This document shows positions 6,908 through 13,781 of a stretch of 15,808 bases of DNA, one piece after another (the stretch's first letter is position 1; every line of letters begins with the position of its first letter). Under the pieces are notes generated by a model. That model did no database searches. It saw only the letters and a list, made by a program, of their open reading frames with translations, and was not told the origin of the DNA. The stretch is from Hyphomicrobiales bacterium. GTDB lineage: Bacteria > Pseudomonadota > Alphaproteobacteria > Rhizobiales > Aestuariivirgaceae. The stretch is from assembly GCA_012032065.1 (NCBI GenBank), contig JAAURV010000037.1, forward strand, positions 1 through 15,808, written 5' to 3'. A program made the translations under genes and the position numbers.

Positions 6908-8532
6908 CGGAGCCGCTGCTCGAGGTGAAGGATCTGTCGGTCGCCTTCGTGTCAGGCGGCAAGCCGTCTCTCGCGGTGGACAAGGTGTCGTTCTCGATCA
7001 ATCGCGGCGAGACGCTGGCGCTGGTGGGCGAGTCGGGCTCGGGGAAATCGGTCTCGGCGCTTTCGATTCTCAAGTTGCTGCCTTATCCCGCGGCCTCGCA
7101 TCCCTCCGGGTCGGTAAAGTTCAAGGGCGAGGAACTGCTCGACGCCGACGAGCGCGACTTGAGGCGGGTGCGCGGCAACGACATCACCATGATCTTTCAG
7201 GAGCCGATGACGTCGCTCAATCCGCTGCATTCCGTCGAGCGGCAGATCGGCGAAATTCTCGATCTGCATCAGGGCGTCACCGGCGACGCGGCGCACAGAC
7301 GCATTGTCGAACTGCTGCGCAAGGTCGGCATCCGCGATCCCGAAACGCGCTTGCAGGACTTTCCGCACCAGCTCTCCGGTGGGCAGCGGCAGCGCGTGAT
7401 GATCGCCATGGCGCTGGCCAACAATCCCGATCTTCTGATCGCCGACGAACCCACGACCGCGCTCGATGTCACGGTGCAGGCGCAGATTCTCAAATTGCTC
7501 AAGGACCTCCAATCCGAATTCGGCATGGCGCTCCTCCTCATCACCCACGATCTCGGCATCGTGCGGCACATGGCGGACAATGTGTGCGTGATGCAGAAAG
7601 GCAAGGTGGTCGAAGCAAGCCCCGCCAAGGCGCTCTTTGCGAAACCCCGGCATCCTTATACGCAGATGCTGCTCGCCGCGGAGCCCAAGGGCCGCGCGCC
7701 AATTTCCGACCCGCAAGCGGCGACGGTCGTGGAAACCAAAGCGCTCAAAGTGTGGTTTCCGATCAAGCGCGGCTTCTTCAAGAAGACCGTTGGCCACATC
7801 AAGGCGGTCGACGGCATCGACTGCGCGGTGCGCGAAGGACAGACGCTTGGCGTCGTCGGCGAATCCGGTTCTGGCAAGACAACGCTGGGTCTTGCGATCC
7901 TGCGCCTCATTTCGTCGCAAGGAGAGATTCTGTTCCGCGGCACGCGCATCGACGGCTTCAACACCAAGGCCATGCGTCCTCTGCGCAAGGACATGCAGAT
8001 CGTTTTCCAGGATCCTTTCGGCTCGCTCTCTCCAAGACTTTCGATTCAGCAGATCGTGGAAGAGGGCTTGACCGTGCAGGACGACACGCACGGCCGCGAC
8101 GAACGGCGCGAGCGCGTCGCACAAGCGTTGAGCGAAGTTGGCCTCGATCCCGAAACAATGGACCGCTATCCGCACGAATTTTCGGGAGGCCAGCGCCAGC
8201 GCATCGCCATCGCGCGCGCATTGGCCTTGCAGCCCAAATTCATCATGCTGGACGAGCCAACATCCGCGCTCGACATGTCGGTGCAGGCGCAGATCGTCGA
8301 TCTTCTGCGCGAGCTGCAGCGCAATCACAAGCTCACTTACCTCTTCATCAGTCACGACCTTAAAGTCGTGCGCGCACTTGCCAACGAAGTGATCGTGATG
8401 CGGAACGGGATCGCGGTCGAGCGCGGCACGGCGGAACAGATTTTCGAGAAGCCGCAAACCGATTACACCAAGGCGCTGATCGGCGCGTCGTTCAATTTGA
8501 AGGCGGCACCGGAAGCGGTGGTGCGGCAGTAG
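6904..8532 (+). CDS. yejF: Peptide ABC transporter ATPase YejF (two nucleotide-binding domains)
   Basis: Cytoplasmic ATPase that powers YejBE, 542 residues from the ATG at 6904. The same frame is open far upstream through yejE, but the ATGA overlap and the MTEPLLEVKDLSV opening fix the start. Two complete ABC domains are fused. Domain one has Walker A GESGSGKS (42-49), signature LSGGQ (157-161) and Walker B LLIADEP with Asp181/Glu182. Domain two has Walker A GESGSGKT (319-326), signature SGGQRQR (from 427) and Walker B with Asp450/Glu451. Each is followed by its switch histidine (ITHD, ISHD). All ATP-hydrolysis residues are present in both halves, as in E. coli YejF. The stop is one base before the next gene's ATG. 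Confidence 0.96.
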   Translation: MTEPLLEVKDLSVAFVSGGKPSLAVDKVSFSINRGETLALVGESGSGKSVSALSILKLLPYPAASHPSGSVKFKGEELLDADERDLRRVRGNDITMIFQEPMTSLNPLHSVERQIGEILDLHQGVTGDAAHRRIVELLRKVGIRDPETRLQDFPHQLSGGQRQRVMIAMALANNPDLLIADEPTTALDVTVQAQILKLLKDLQSEFGMALLLITHDLGIVRHMADNVCVMQKGKVVEASPAKALFAKPRHPYTQMLLAAEPKGRAPISDPQAATVVETKALKVWFPIKRGFFKKTVGHIKAVDGIDCAVREGQTLGVVGESGSGKTTLGLAILRLISSQGEILFRGTRIDGFNTKAMRPLRKDMQIVFQDPFGSLSPRLSIQQIVEEGLTVQDDTHGRDERRERVAQALSEVGLDPETMDRYPHEFSGGQRQRIAIARALALQPKFIMLDEPTSALDMSVQAQIVDLLRELQRNHKLTYLFISHDLKVVRALANEVIVMRNGIAVERGTAEQIFEKPQTDYTKALIGASFNLKAAPEAVVRQ

Positions 8533-8533
8533 C

Positions 8534-9480
8534 ATGGCGTTTCTCTTCGTGCTTCCCACCTGGCCCAAGGACGTGTGGGCGGCGGCGATGCGAAAGGCCG
8601 CGCCCCATCTCGATGTGCGGCTGTGGCCCGATCAAATGGGCGATCTCCGCGAGATCGAATTCGTCTCCGCGTGGCTTCCGCCATCCGGCGTGATTTCGAG
8701 CCTGCCGAATCTCAAGGCGATCTTCTCGTTGGGAGCCGGAGTCGATGCCATCCTGCGCGAACCCGATTTGCCCAAGGGCGTTCCGATCATCCGCATCAAC
8801 GATCCCGATCTCACGGGGCGGATGGCCGAATATGTGGTGCTGCATGTGCTGATGCATCACCGCCAGCAGCGCCGCATCGACGAGAACCAGAAGAATCGGG
8901 TGTGGGACAGCTTCCCCACTCATGCGGCTTCCGCGATGACTGTTGGCATCATGGGGCTCGGCGTCATGGGGCAAGCCTCGGCGGAGCGCCTGCGCGATCT
9001 CGGCTTTCAAGTTGCCGGCTGGAGTCAGACACGCAAGAACATCCCTGGGGTGAAAAGTTTTGCAGGCAAGGCGGAGTTCGATTGTTTTCTGGCGCAGACC
9101 GACATTCTCGTTTGTTTGTTGCCGGCGACGCCCGCGACGGATGGCATCGTCGATCGCGGCACGATCCGCAAACTCTCGCGCAAAGGGCCTCTCGCGCGCC
9201 CATATTCATCAATGCCGGGCGTGGTCGGCAGCAGGTGGAAGAAGACATCCTCGCCGCTCTCGACGCGGGCGAGTTGCTCGCCGCCACGCTCGATGTTTTT
9301 CACGCCGAGCCGCTGCCTGCCGATCATCCGTTTTGGACGCATCCCAAGGTGACGGTCACGCCCCACATCGCGGCGGACTCCGAGCCGGAGGTGATCTGCT
9401 CCTACATCTGGAAGCAGATCGAACGCTACCGAACGGGCAAGCCGTTCGAGAATGTCGTCGACTTGCAACGCGGTTATTGA
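8534..9480 (+). CDS. GhrA-like D-2-hydroxyacid dehydrogenase (glyoxylate/hydroxypyruvate reductase), frameshifted
   Basis: Cytosolic NAD(P)H-dependent reductase of the D-isomer 2-hydroxyacid dehydrogenase family. E. coli GhrA reduces glyoxylate and hydroxypyruvate. The first frame runs to 9352 and carries FSLGAGVDAIL and the Rossmann motif GIMGLGVMG (138-146). After KGPL at about 9193 it becomes nonsense. The next frame carries API-FINAGRGRQQVEEDIL (catalytic Arg), DVFHAEPLPADHPF (catalytic Glu) and VTPHIAA (catalytic His), to TGA 9478-9480. One base is missing near 9194-9195. Restoring it gives KGPL-G/A-APIFINAGRG and a 315-residue protein, close to GhrA's 312. It begins one base after yejF stops, so it is in the yej operon. 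Without repair it lacks all three catalytic residues. Read error or recent inactivation cannot be told apart here. Confidence 0.85.
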
Positions 9481-10320
9481 AGCCGCCTGATCGCCGTGAT
9501 TTCGCCGTAGGACTTCGCGATGCGTTCTCGCGCCGCGGCAAGCGATTCCCTGACCGTCATCATGTGGTGGCCGTTCGCATGCAGCAGCATGTCCGGATCG
9601 ATCATGATCCCGACATGGCCCTTCCAGAACACGAGATCGTTGCGGCGGAGGCCATTGATGCCGCGTTCAGGCAGCGCGCGGCCCAGGCCTTGCTCTTGCA
9701 TGTCGCTGTCGCGCGGAGCGGGGAGGCCACAGGCGCGCATCGAAAGTTGAATCAGTCCCGAACAATCGAGCCCGGCTTGAGTCTTGCCGCCCCAGTAATA
9801 GGGCACATGAAGGAAGCGCTCGGCCACCGCCGCGGGATCGGCTTCGTGGCTTGCAACGGGGCGGACGTGATCCCGCAAGACAAATCGCCCTCCGGCGAGT
9901 TTCAGGAACTTGTCCTCTTCGCCGGTGACCGCAAGTTGGCTGAGCATTGGAAGCCAAAGCGCCGGCTGCGACTTGATGCTTGGTTCGGGATAGGCGTGGG
10001 TTGAAGGAACTGCAACGACGTGGGTCACCGAGGCGATTTCCACCGCAAGCATCCGCGAGCGGACATATCCCACATAGCTGTCAGCCGCCATCTGCACCCA
10101 GGACCAGCCATCCTTGTCTCGAGACAGAGAGCAGCTCTCCAGGAAGCGCTTGACTGACCTGCGTTGAATTGGCGCGAGGCTCCTTGTGGATCGGCGCAAC
10201 GCTGTCACCCGTCCGAGCCGGAACACCCGCCACAAAGCGATCGGCGCTCACTTTTCCCTTCAGACGCGCGTCGGCGAGGTCCAGCCTGTACACGTTCAGG
10301 CGCTTGTCGTGGTGTTCCAT
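9474..10320 (-). CDS. Cytosolic SH3b-NlpC/P60 (C40) cysteine peptidase, frameshifted
   Basis: NlpC/P60 peptidases cut gamma-D-Glu-diamino acid bonds in murein peptides. Read from ATG 10320 (MEHHDKRLNVYRLDLADARL), the first frame gives the standard N-terminal segment up to GELLSVS. The next frame continues DKDGWSWVQMAADSYVGYV, an SH3b domain, then the peptidase domain. That domain has PYYWGG, LDCSGL (nucleophile Cys codon at 9762-9764), GHVGIM (catalytic His) and LLHANGHH (third polar residue). One surplus base, or two missing bases, near 10117-10125 explains the break. The repaired protein is about 281 residues. There is no signal peptide, so a cytosolic role on imported peptides, as for YkfC-like enzymes, is likely (inference). 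The last 7 bases overlap the end of the convergent dehydrogenase gene. Confidence 0.87.
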
Positions 10321-10331
10321 GGGTTTCGCGT

Positions 10332-10676
10332 TTAAACGCGGCTGGAGATTCGGCCAACCGAATCCGCGAAGCGTTCGAGATAAAGCGCGCCTTTGACGGT
10401 CCGCTGCACCAGGACATTGCGGCGGTCCTTCTCGTCGCGCCTGCGGGAGACGAGCTCGAGCTTGCCCATGCTGTCGAGCGCCCGGGTGATCACCGGCTTG
10501 GTGACGCGGAGCTTGGCGGCGAGGCCCCGCACGGTGTGAGGCGGGGCTTCAAGATAGATCGTCAGCAGAATTGCGAGTTGGCGCACCGAGAGGTCAGGTT
10601 CCTCGTCACGCACTTGATGCAGACTTACATCGTGCCAAAGCTGCAATGCTTTGGCGGTCGAGAGTTCAATCCCCAT
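10332..10676 (-). CDS. Small MarR-like winged-helix regulator
   Basis: A 114-residue DNA-binding protein. LSVRQLAILLTIYLEAPPHT leads into VRGLAAKLRVTKPVITRALD, the helix-turn-helix with its recognition helix. Then LVSRRRDEKDRRNVLVQRT forms the wing, with the Arg-rich D-x-R-x motif of MarR proteins. The N- and C-terminal dimerisation helices are shorter than in typical MarR proteins (about 140-150 residues). No metal or cofactor site is visible. It lies 11 bases upstream of the C40 peptidase start and 79 bases downstream of the aminopeptidase stop on the same strand, so it is probably co-transcribed with the peptidase. It may control this cluster, but the target is not shown by the sequence. 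Confidence 0.8.
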   Translation of the reverse strand: MGIELSTAKALQLWHDVSLHQVRDEEPDLSVRQLAILLTIYLEAPPHTVRGLAAKLRVTKPVITRALDSMGKLELVSRRRDEKDRRNVLVQRTVKGALYLERFADSVGRISSRV

Positions 10677-10693
10677 TCGATTCTGGTCCGTTC

Positions 10694-10714
10694 CGTTTCG
10701 GATAATCGTTTCGG
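10694..10714. promoter_or_regulatory. Direct repeat upstream of the MarR-like gene, possible operator
   Basis: The octamer CGTTTCGG occurs twice, at 10694-10701 and 10707-10714, 13 bases apart, in the 79-base gap before the MarR-like start. A partial third copy (GTTCCG) sits just beside it. Its position fits autoregulation, but MarR sites are usually palindromes, so this is a weak candidate. No convincing -35/-10 pair is visible in the gap. Confidence 0.22.
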
Positions 10715-10755
10715 CCCCGGACTATTCTTGGCCGATTGCGGCTTCCAATGCAAGC

Positions 10756-12141
10756 CTAGCGCGCATAGCGCTCCCGGATGACCCCGAACAGGGCCCGCAT
10801 GGCCTGCGCTTCGCCACCTTTGGGGCGGCCGGGGCGCGGAGATGGCGTCCAGGCGAAAATGTCGAAGTGAACATAAGATGCAGCCTTCTCGACAAAGCGC
10901 CGCAAGAACAAAGCGGCGGTGATGGAGCCCGCAAATCCCGACTCGGAAGAGTTATTGAGATCGGCCACTGGGGACTCGAACAGGCGGTTGTACGGACGCC
11001 ACAAGGGCATCCGCCACAAGGGATCGTTCTCGGCGGTGGCGTGCCGGCCGATCGCCGCGGCGAGAGGATCGTCATCGGTATAGAAAGGCGGAAGATCGGG
11101 ACCGAGCGCTACGCGGGCAGCGCCGGTCAACGTCGCCAGAGTCAGCATGAGATCGGGCTTCTCCTCATCGGCAAGCGCCATCGCATCGGCGAGGATCAGG
11201 CGGCCTTCGGCGTCGGTGTTTCCGATCTCGACAGTGAGGCCTTTGCGGCTGCGATACACATCGCCGGGGCGGAATGAATTTCCGGCGATTGAATTCTCCA
11301 CGATGGGCGTCAGAACACGAAGCCTCACCGGGAGTTTGGCCGCCATGATCATCTGCGCCAAGCCAAGGACCGTCGCGGCGCCGCCCATGTCTTTTTTCAT
11401 CAGCGCCATGCCAGAGGCCGGCTTGATATCGAGGCCGCCGGTGTCGAAGCACACGCCTTTGCCGATCAGCGTCAGGCGCGGATGGCGCGGGTTGCCCCAG
11501 GTGAAATCGGCCAATCGCGGTGGGCCGATGCTTGCCATGCCGACCGTGTGAATGAGCGGAAAGCCGCGCTTCAGGGCCGCGCCCTTGATGATCCGCAACG
11601 CCGCCCTTCCGGCCTTCGCAACCTTGCGCACGGCGGCTTCCAAGGCGTCGGGCGTCAAATCATTGGCGGGCCGGTTGACCAGATCGCGGACCATGAACAC
11701 GGCGTTGGCTTCGCGAATGAGGCCAGCGCGATCGATGCCGGAAGGGCATTCGAGGATGGTTCGCGCCAGCTTGCTTGCGCCTGGGTCAATCGCGAACTCA
11801 TAGGACTCGAGCAGCCAGCCCAGCGCGGCGAGCTTCGGGTTGGTCAGTCCCTTTGCGAAGCGATAGCGGCCAGGCGGCAATGCCCGCGCCAGTTTGCCAG
11901 GCATGAATGGGTCGGCATCGGCGCTGTCGCCATAGAGTATGCGTGCGATGCCGCCACCCTCAGTGGGACAGATCAAAGCTTTCCCGGTTTCGGCGCCAAA
12001 AGCTTGAGCATCCGCCCAAGCACGCTCGCGCGAGGACAGGGTTTTCCTGAACGCCTCCCAGCGGCTCTTTTCGACCGGCACGATTTCAATGGCGGTTTTG
12101 GCGCCGCCATGGGGTTGCAAAAGGCGTTCGGCGTCCAGCAT
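10756..12141 (-). CDS. M17 family leucyl aminopeptidase
   Basis: Cytosolic dizinc aminopeptidase that removes N-terminal residues from short peptides. 461 residues from ATG 12141. An in-frame ATG at 12180 is rejected because AAAGGGAGA stands 6 bases before 12141. The N-terminal domain (about 1-150) is divergent. The catalytic domain carries IGKGVCFDTGG, KKDMGGAA and NTDAEGRL. Metal ligands would be Lys228, Asp233, Asp251, Asp310 and Glu312, with catalytic Lys240 and Arg314. Their spacing equals that of bovine lens aminopeptidase (250, 255, 273, 332, 334; 262, 336), so the enzyme should be active. The gene heads the minus-strand cluster with the MarR-like regulator and C40 peptidase, which supports a role in degrading imported or recycled peptides. 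Its specificity is not predictable from sequence. Confidence 0.95.
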   Translation of the reverse strand: MLDAERLLQPHGGAKTAIEIVPVEKSRWEAFRKTLSSRERAWADAQAFGAETGKALICPTEGGGIARILYGDSADADPFMPGKLARALPPGRYRFAKGLTNPKLAALGWLLESYEFAIDPGASKLARTILECPSGIDRAGLIREANAVFMVRDLVNRPANDLTPDALEAAVRKVAKAGRAALRIIKGAALKRGFPLIHTVGMASIGPPRLADFTWGNPRHPRLTLIGKGVCFDTGGLDIKPASGMALMKKDMGGAATVLGLAQMIMAAKLPVRLRVLTPIVENSIAGNSFRPGDVYRSRKGLTVEIGNTDAEGRLILADAMALADEEKPDLMLTLATLTGAARVALGPDLPPFYTDDDPLAAAIGRHATAENDPLWRMPLWRPYNRLFESPVADLNNSSESGFAGSITAALFLRRFVEKAASYVHFDIFAWTPSPRPGRPKGGEAQAMRALFGVIRERYAR

Positions 12142-12147
12142 GCAGTT

Positions 12148-12153
12148 CTCCCT
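12148..12153 (-). promoter_or_regulatory. Shine-Dalgarno site fixing the aminopeptidase start
   Basis: AGGGAG on the minus strand, 6 bases before ATG 12141. The longer frame starting at 12180 has no such site, so 12141 is chosen. Confidence 0.75.
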
Positions 12154-12163
12154 TTCGGCTTCC

Positions 12164-12191
12164 TCTATAGACCAGCGCAACTCATGGTTAA
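12164..12191 (-). promoter_or_regulatory. Candidate sigma-70 promoter for the aminopeptidase cluster
   Basis: On the minus strand, TTAACC (12186-12191) and TATAGA (12164-12169) are 16 bases apart, each matching four of six consensus bases. The -10 box lies 23 bases before the start codon. The site is in the 128-base divergent gap shared with the tadD-like gene. It is the best candidate in the gap, judged by eye only. Confidence 0.35.
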
Positions 12192-12256
12192 TGGTTTATT
12201 GACGAAGCGTCCCCATGATCCCGCGGCAGATAGAGGCACGCCCGGCGTGCGATTCG

Positions 12257-12262
12257 AAGGGG
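12257..12262 (+). promoter_or_regulatory. Shine-Dalgarno site of the tadD-like gene
   Basis: AAGGGG lies 7 bases before ATG 12270 and supports that start. Confidence 0.7.
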
Positions 12263-12269
12263 CTTTTAT

Positions 12270-13066
12270 ATGACGGCCATTTTCAACCGCGAAACACAGC
12301 GGCGGCTGACGCCGGTGTTTCTGCTGCTTGCGGGTGTCTCGCTCGGCGCATGCGAAGGCCGCAACGCCAGACTTTCCAGCGACGAGATGACGACGTCGAG
12401 CACTTCGCCGCCGTCGTTCAAGGCGGTCGCTAGCCTCGGCAAAAAATGGGAAGCCAATCCCGCCAACGCCGAGGTGGGCGTGGCTTACGCGGCAGGCCTC
12501 GAGAAACTTGGCCAAACCGACCAGCAGCTTGGCGTGCTCAAGACGTCGCCGACGCCAATCAGCAGAATCCGGCCGTGCAGTCGCTCTACGGCAAGAAGCT
12601 GGTGAGTGCCGGCCGTTCCGGCGAGGCAATCCCCGTTCTCGAACGGGCGGCAGCAAACGGCGCCGACTGGCGCTCCTATTCGGCGCTGGGTTCCGCCTAT
12701 GACCAGCAGCAGCGCTATGCCCAGGCGCGCACCAACTACCAGAAGGCGCTGCAACTCCAGCCGAACGAGATTTCGGTGCTCAACAACATGGGCATGTCCT
12801 ACATCCTGGAGGGGAACCTCAAGGAAGCGGAAGCCACGCTCCGCAAGGCCATGGCGCTGCCCGCTGGCCGCAATGCCGCGCAGATCCGGCAGAATCTCGC
12901 GCTGTCGGTTGGGCTGCAAGGCCGTTTCGACGAAGCCCGCAAGATCGCCAGCGAGGATCTGCCGCCGGACCAGATCGAGGCCAACATGGCCTACCTGCAG
13001 AGAATGCTGGCGCGCCCGAATACCTGGCAGCAGCTCTCGGATGGGGAAGCGGGTCAATCCGGGTAG
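12270..13066 (+). CDS. TadD-like tetratricopeptide lipoprotein, frameshifted
   Basis: TadD proteins are outer-membrane lipoproteins needed to assemble the Flp/Tad pilus secretin. The first frame (12270-12605) gives a basic start, a hydrophobic core and lipobox LGAC at about residues 27-30, then a TPR-like segment ending QQLGVLKT. The real protein continues in the next frame from about 12548: ADANQQNPAVQSLYGKKL, then TPR units at WRSYSALGSAYDQQQRYAQA and SVLNNMGMSYILEGNLKEAE. It ends in GRFDEARKIASEDLPP and YLQRMLARPNTWQQL, a TadD-like C-terminus. One base is missing near 12543-12547. Repair gives 265 residues, the usual TadD size. No other tad gene is in the window, so this is an orphan copy or the locus lies elsewhere. 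A general TPR lipoprotein is the alternative. Confidence 0.82.
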
Positions 13067-13086
13067 GCCGCCGAGTTGGTCTGTGC

Positions 13087-13308
13087 ACTGATTAATTTTT
13101 GCTCCCTCCCTCGCTTCGTCTTCCCCGCGACCTCGCCCCGCCGCGGCAATCATGTGCACGATGATAATGCAGGAGCGGCTAGGCGAAGGCGAGGAGCGGG
13201 AACCCATGACGTCAAACGATCGCCTTCGGAGCTATGGATCCTGGCTTTCGCCAGGATGACGGGTTTGAAAATGTGCGGAGATCTTTGTTATCCGTATACT
13301 GACTAATT
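13087..13308. repeat. Imperfect direct repeat ACTGAYTAATT flanking the first REP copy
   Basis: ACTGATTAATT at 13087-13097 and ACTGACTAATT at 13298-13308 differ at one base. Each is followed by a CT-rich run. They may be edges of an older repeat unit that contains the left half of the 37-base inverted pair. Confidence 0.4.
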
Positions 13309-13364
13309 CCGCGCTCTCTCCTCCAATCGTCATCCTGGCGAAAGCCAGGATCCATAGCTCCGAA
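13225..13364. repeat. REP-like inverted pair, 37-base perfect arms
   Basis: Bases 13225-13261 are the exact reverse complement of 13328-13364 (37 of 37). Weaker similarity extends about 10 bases on the outer side. Each arm also contains its own hairpin: TCCTGGC and GCCAGGA around a 4-base centre. The arms are 66 bases apart, so the whole can fold as one long stem or two small hairpins. This is the architecture of a paired REP (BIME-like) unit. It may act as a bidirectional transcription end for the two convergent genes, though T-runs are lacking. Confidence 0.85.
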
Positions 13365-13477
13365 AGCAATCGTTCGGCGTGTTTGAAGAAAGAAGCGTTT
13401 TGAATTGGACCGGGGCAAACGCCGGCGTTCGGCACCCCACAATTTTCTCCATGGCCGGGCCGATCCCCGGATCAAGT

Positions 13478-13681
13478 CCCATAGGCGCTAACTTAAACAC
13501 GAGACACGCCAAAATGCCGTCATTCCAGCCAAGCCGGAGCGAAGCGCAGGCGCGAGCTGGAACCCAGCTTTGGTTCAGCAAGCGAGCCTGTGTCAGGCAA
13601 AGCTGGGTTCCAGCTCGCGCTCCGCTGCGCGTCGCTTGGCTGGAATGACGGATGTTTTTGCCTTAAGTTAGCGCCTATGGG
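13478..13681. repeat. 204-base nested palindrome with 19-base perfect terminal inverted repeats (MITE/REP-like)
   Basis: The ends are perfect inverted repeats: CCCATAGGCGCTAACTTAA at 13478-13496 and its complement at 13663-13681. Inside is a second inverted repeat. CGTCATTCCAGCCAAG near 13516 pairs with its complement near 13650, and GCGAGCTGGAACCCAGCTTTG pairs further in; a few mismatches separate the two stretches. The unpaired centre is about 25 bases. The whole can form one long hairpin. There is no open frame for a transposase and no clear target-site duplication, so it is either a non-autonomous element or a nested REP composite. Confidence 0.8.
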
Positions 13682-13731
13682 GTTAAACCCGCCGATGGAG
13701 GAATTTCTAGGCGCGGAGAAAGTGATGGCCG

Positions 13732-13763
13732 AGGAAAAGGAAGCGGGGTCCCCAAGGACCCCG
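13732..13763 (-). terminator. Intrinsic terminator of the sodium:solute symporter gene
   Basis: On the minus strand, CGGGGTCC and GGACCCCG (13756-13763 and 13744-13751) form a perfect 8-bp stem around a TTGG loop. It is followed by a T-rich run CTTCCTTTTCC. It lies 18 bases after the symporter stop codon. Confidence 0.85.
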
Positions 13764-13781
13764 TTTCGATTGCGTTGCGGT

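Larger units (their letters stand above)
13067..13781. other. Gene-free interval with REP-like repeats between convergent genes
   Basis: No coding region is supported in these 715 bases; open frames here are read through the palindromes. The interval lies between the converging ends of the tadD-like gene and the symporter. It holds a short direct repeat, a 37-base inverted pair and a 204-base nested palindrome (listed separately). About 13100-13200 holds degenerate, G/C-rich, partly complementary sequence resembling a worn repeat. About 13450-13477 contains a fragment (GGCCGGGCCGATCCCCGG) resembling other alphaproteobacterial intergenic repeats. A terminator for the symporter lies near its right end. 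Confidence 0.8.

Noticed and set aside
6952..8568. A 538-residue minus-strand open frame opposite yejF
   Set aside because: Shadow of the double ATPase, whose motifs are all present on the plus strand.
12199..12233. TTGACG as a -35 box for the tadD-like gene
   Set aside because: No acceptable -10 hexamer lies 16-19 bases downstream; the nearest A/T-rich hexamer is 23 bases away.
9188..12552. Programmed ribosomal frameshifting in the three broken genes
   Set aside because: No slippery heptamer or downstream structure is evident at the breaks, and the families are not known to use frameshifting. Read error or decay is simpler.
13208..13681. CRISPR-like array from the repeated palindromes
   Set aside because: The repeats are inverted pairs of two different sequences, without regular direct repeats and spacers, and there are no cas genes.
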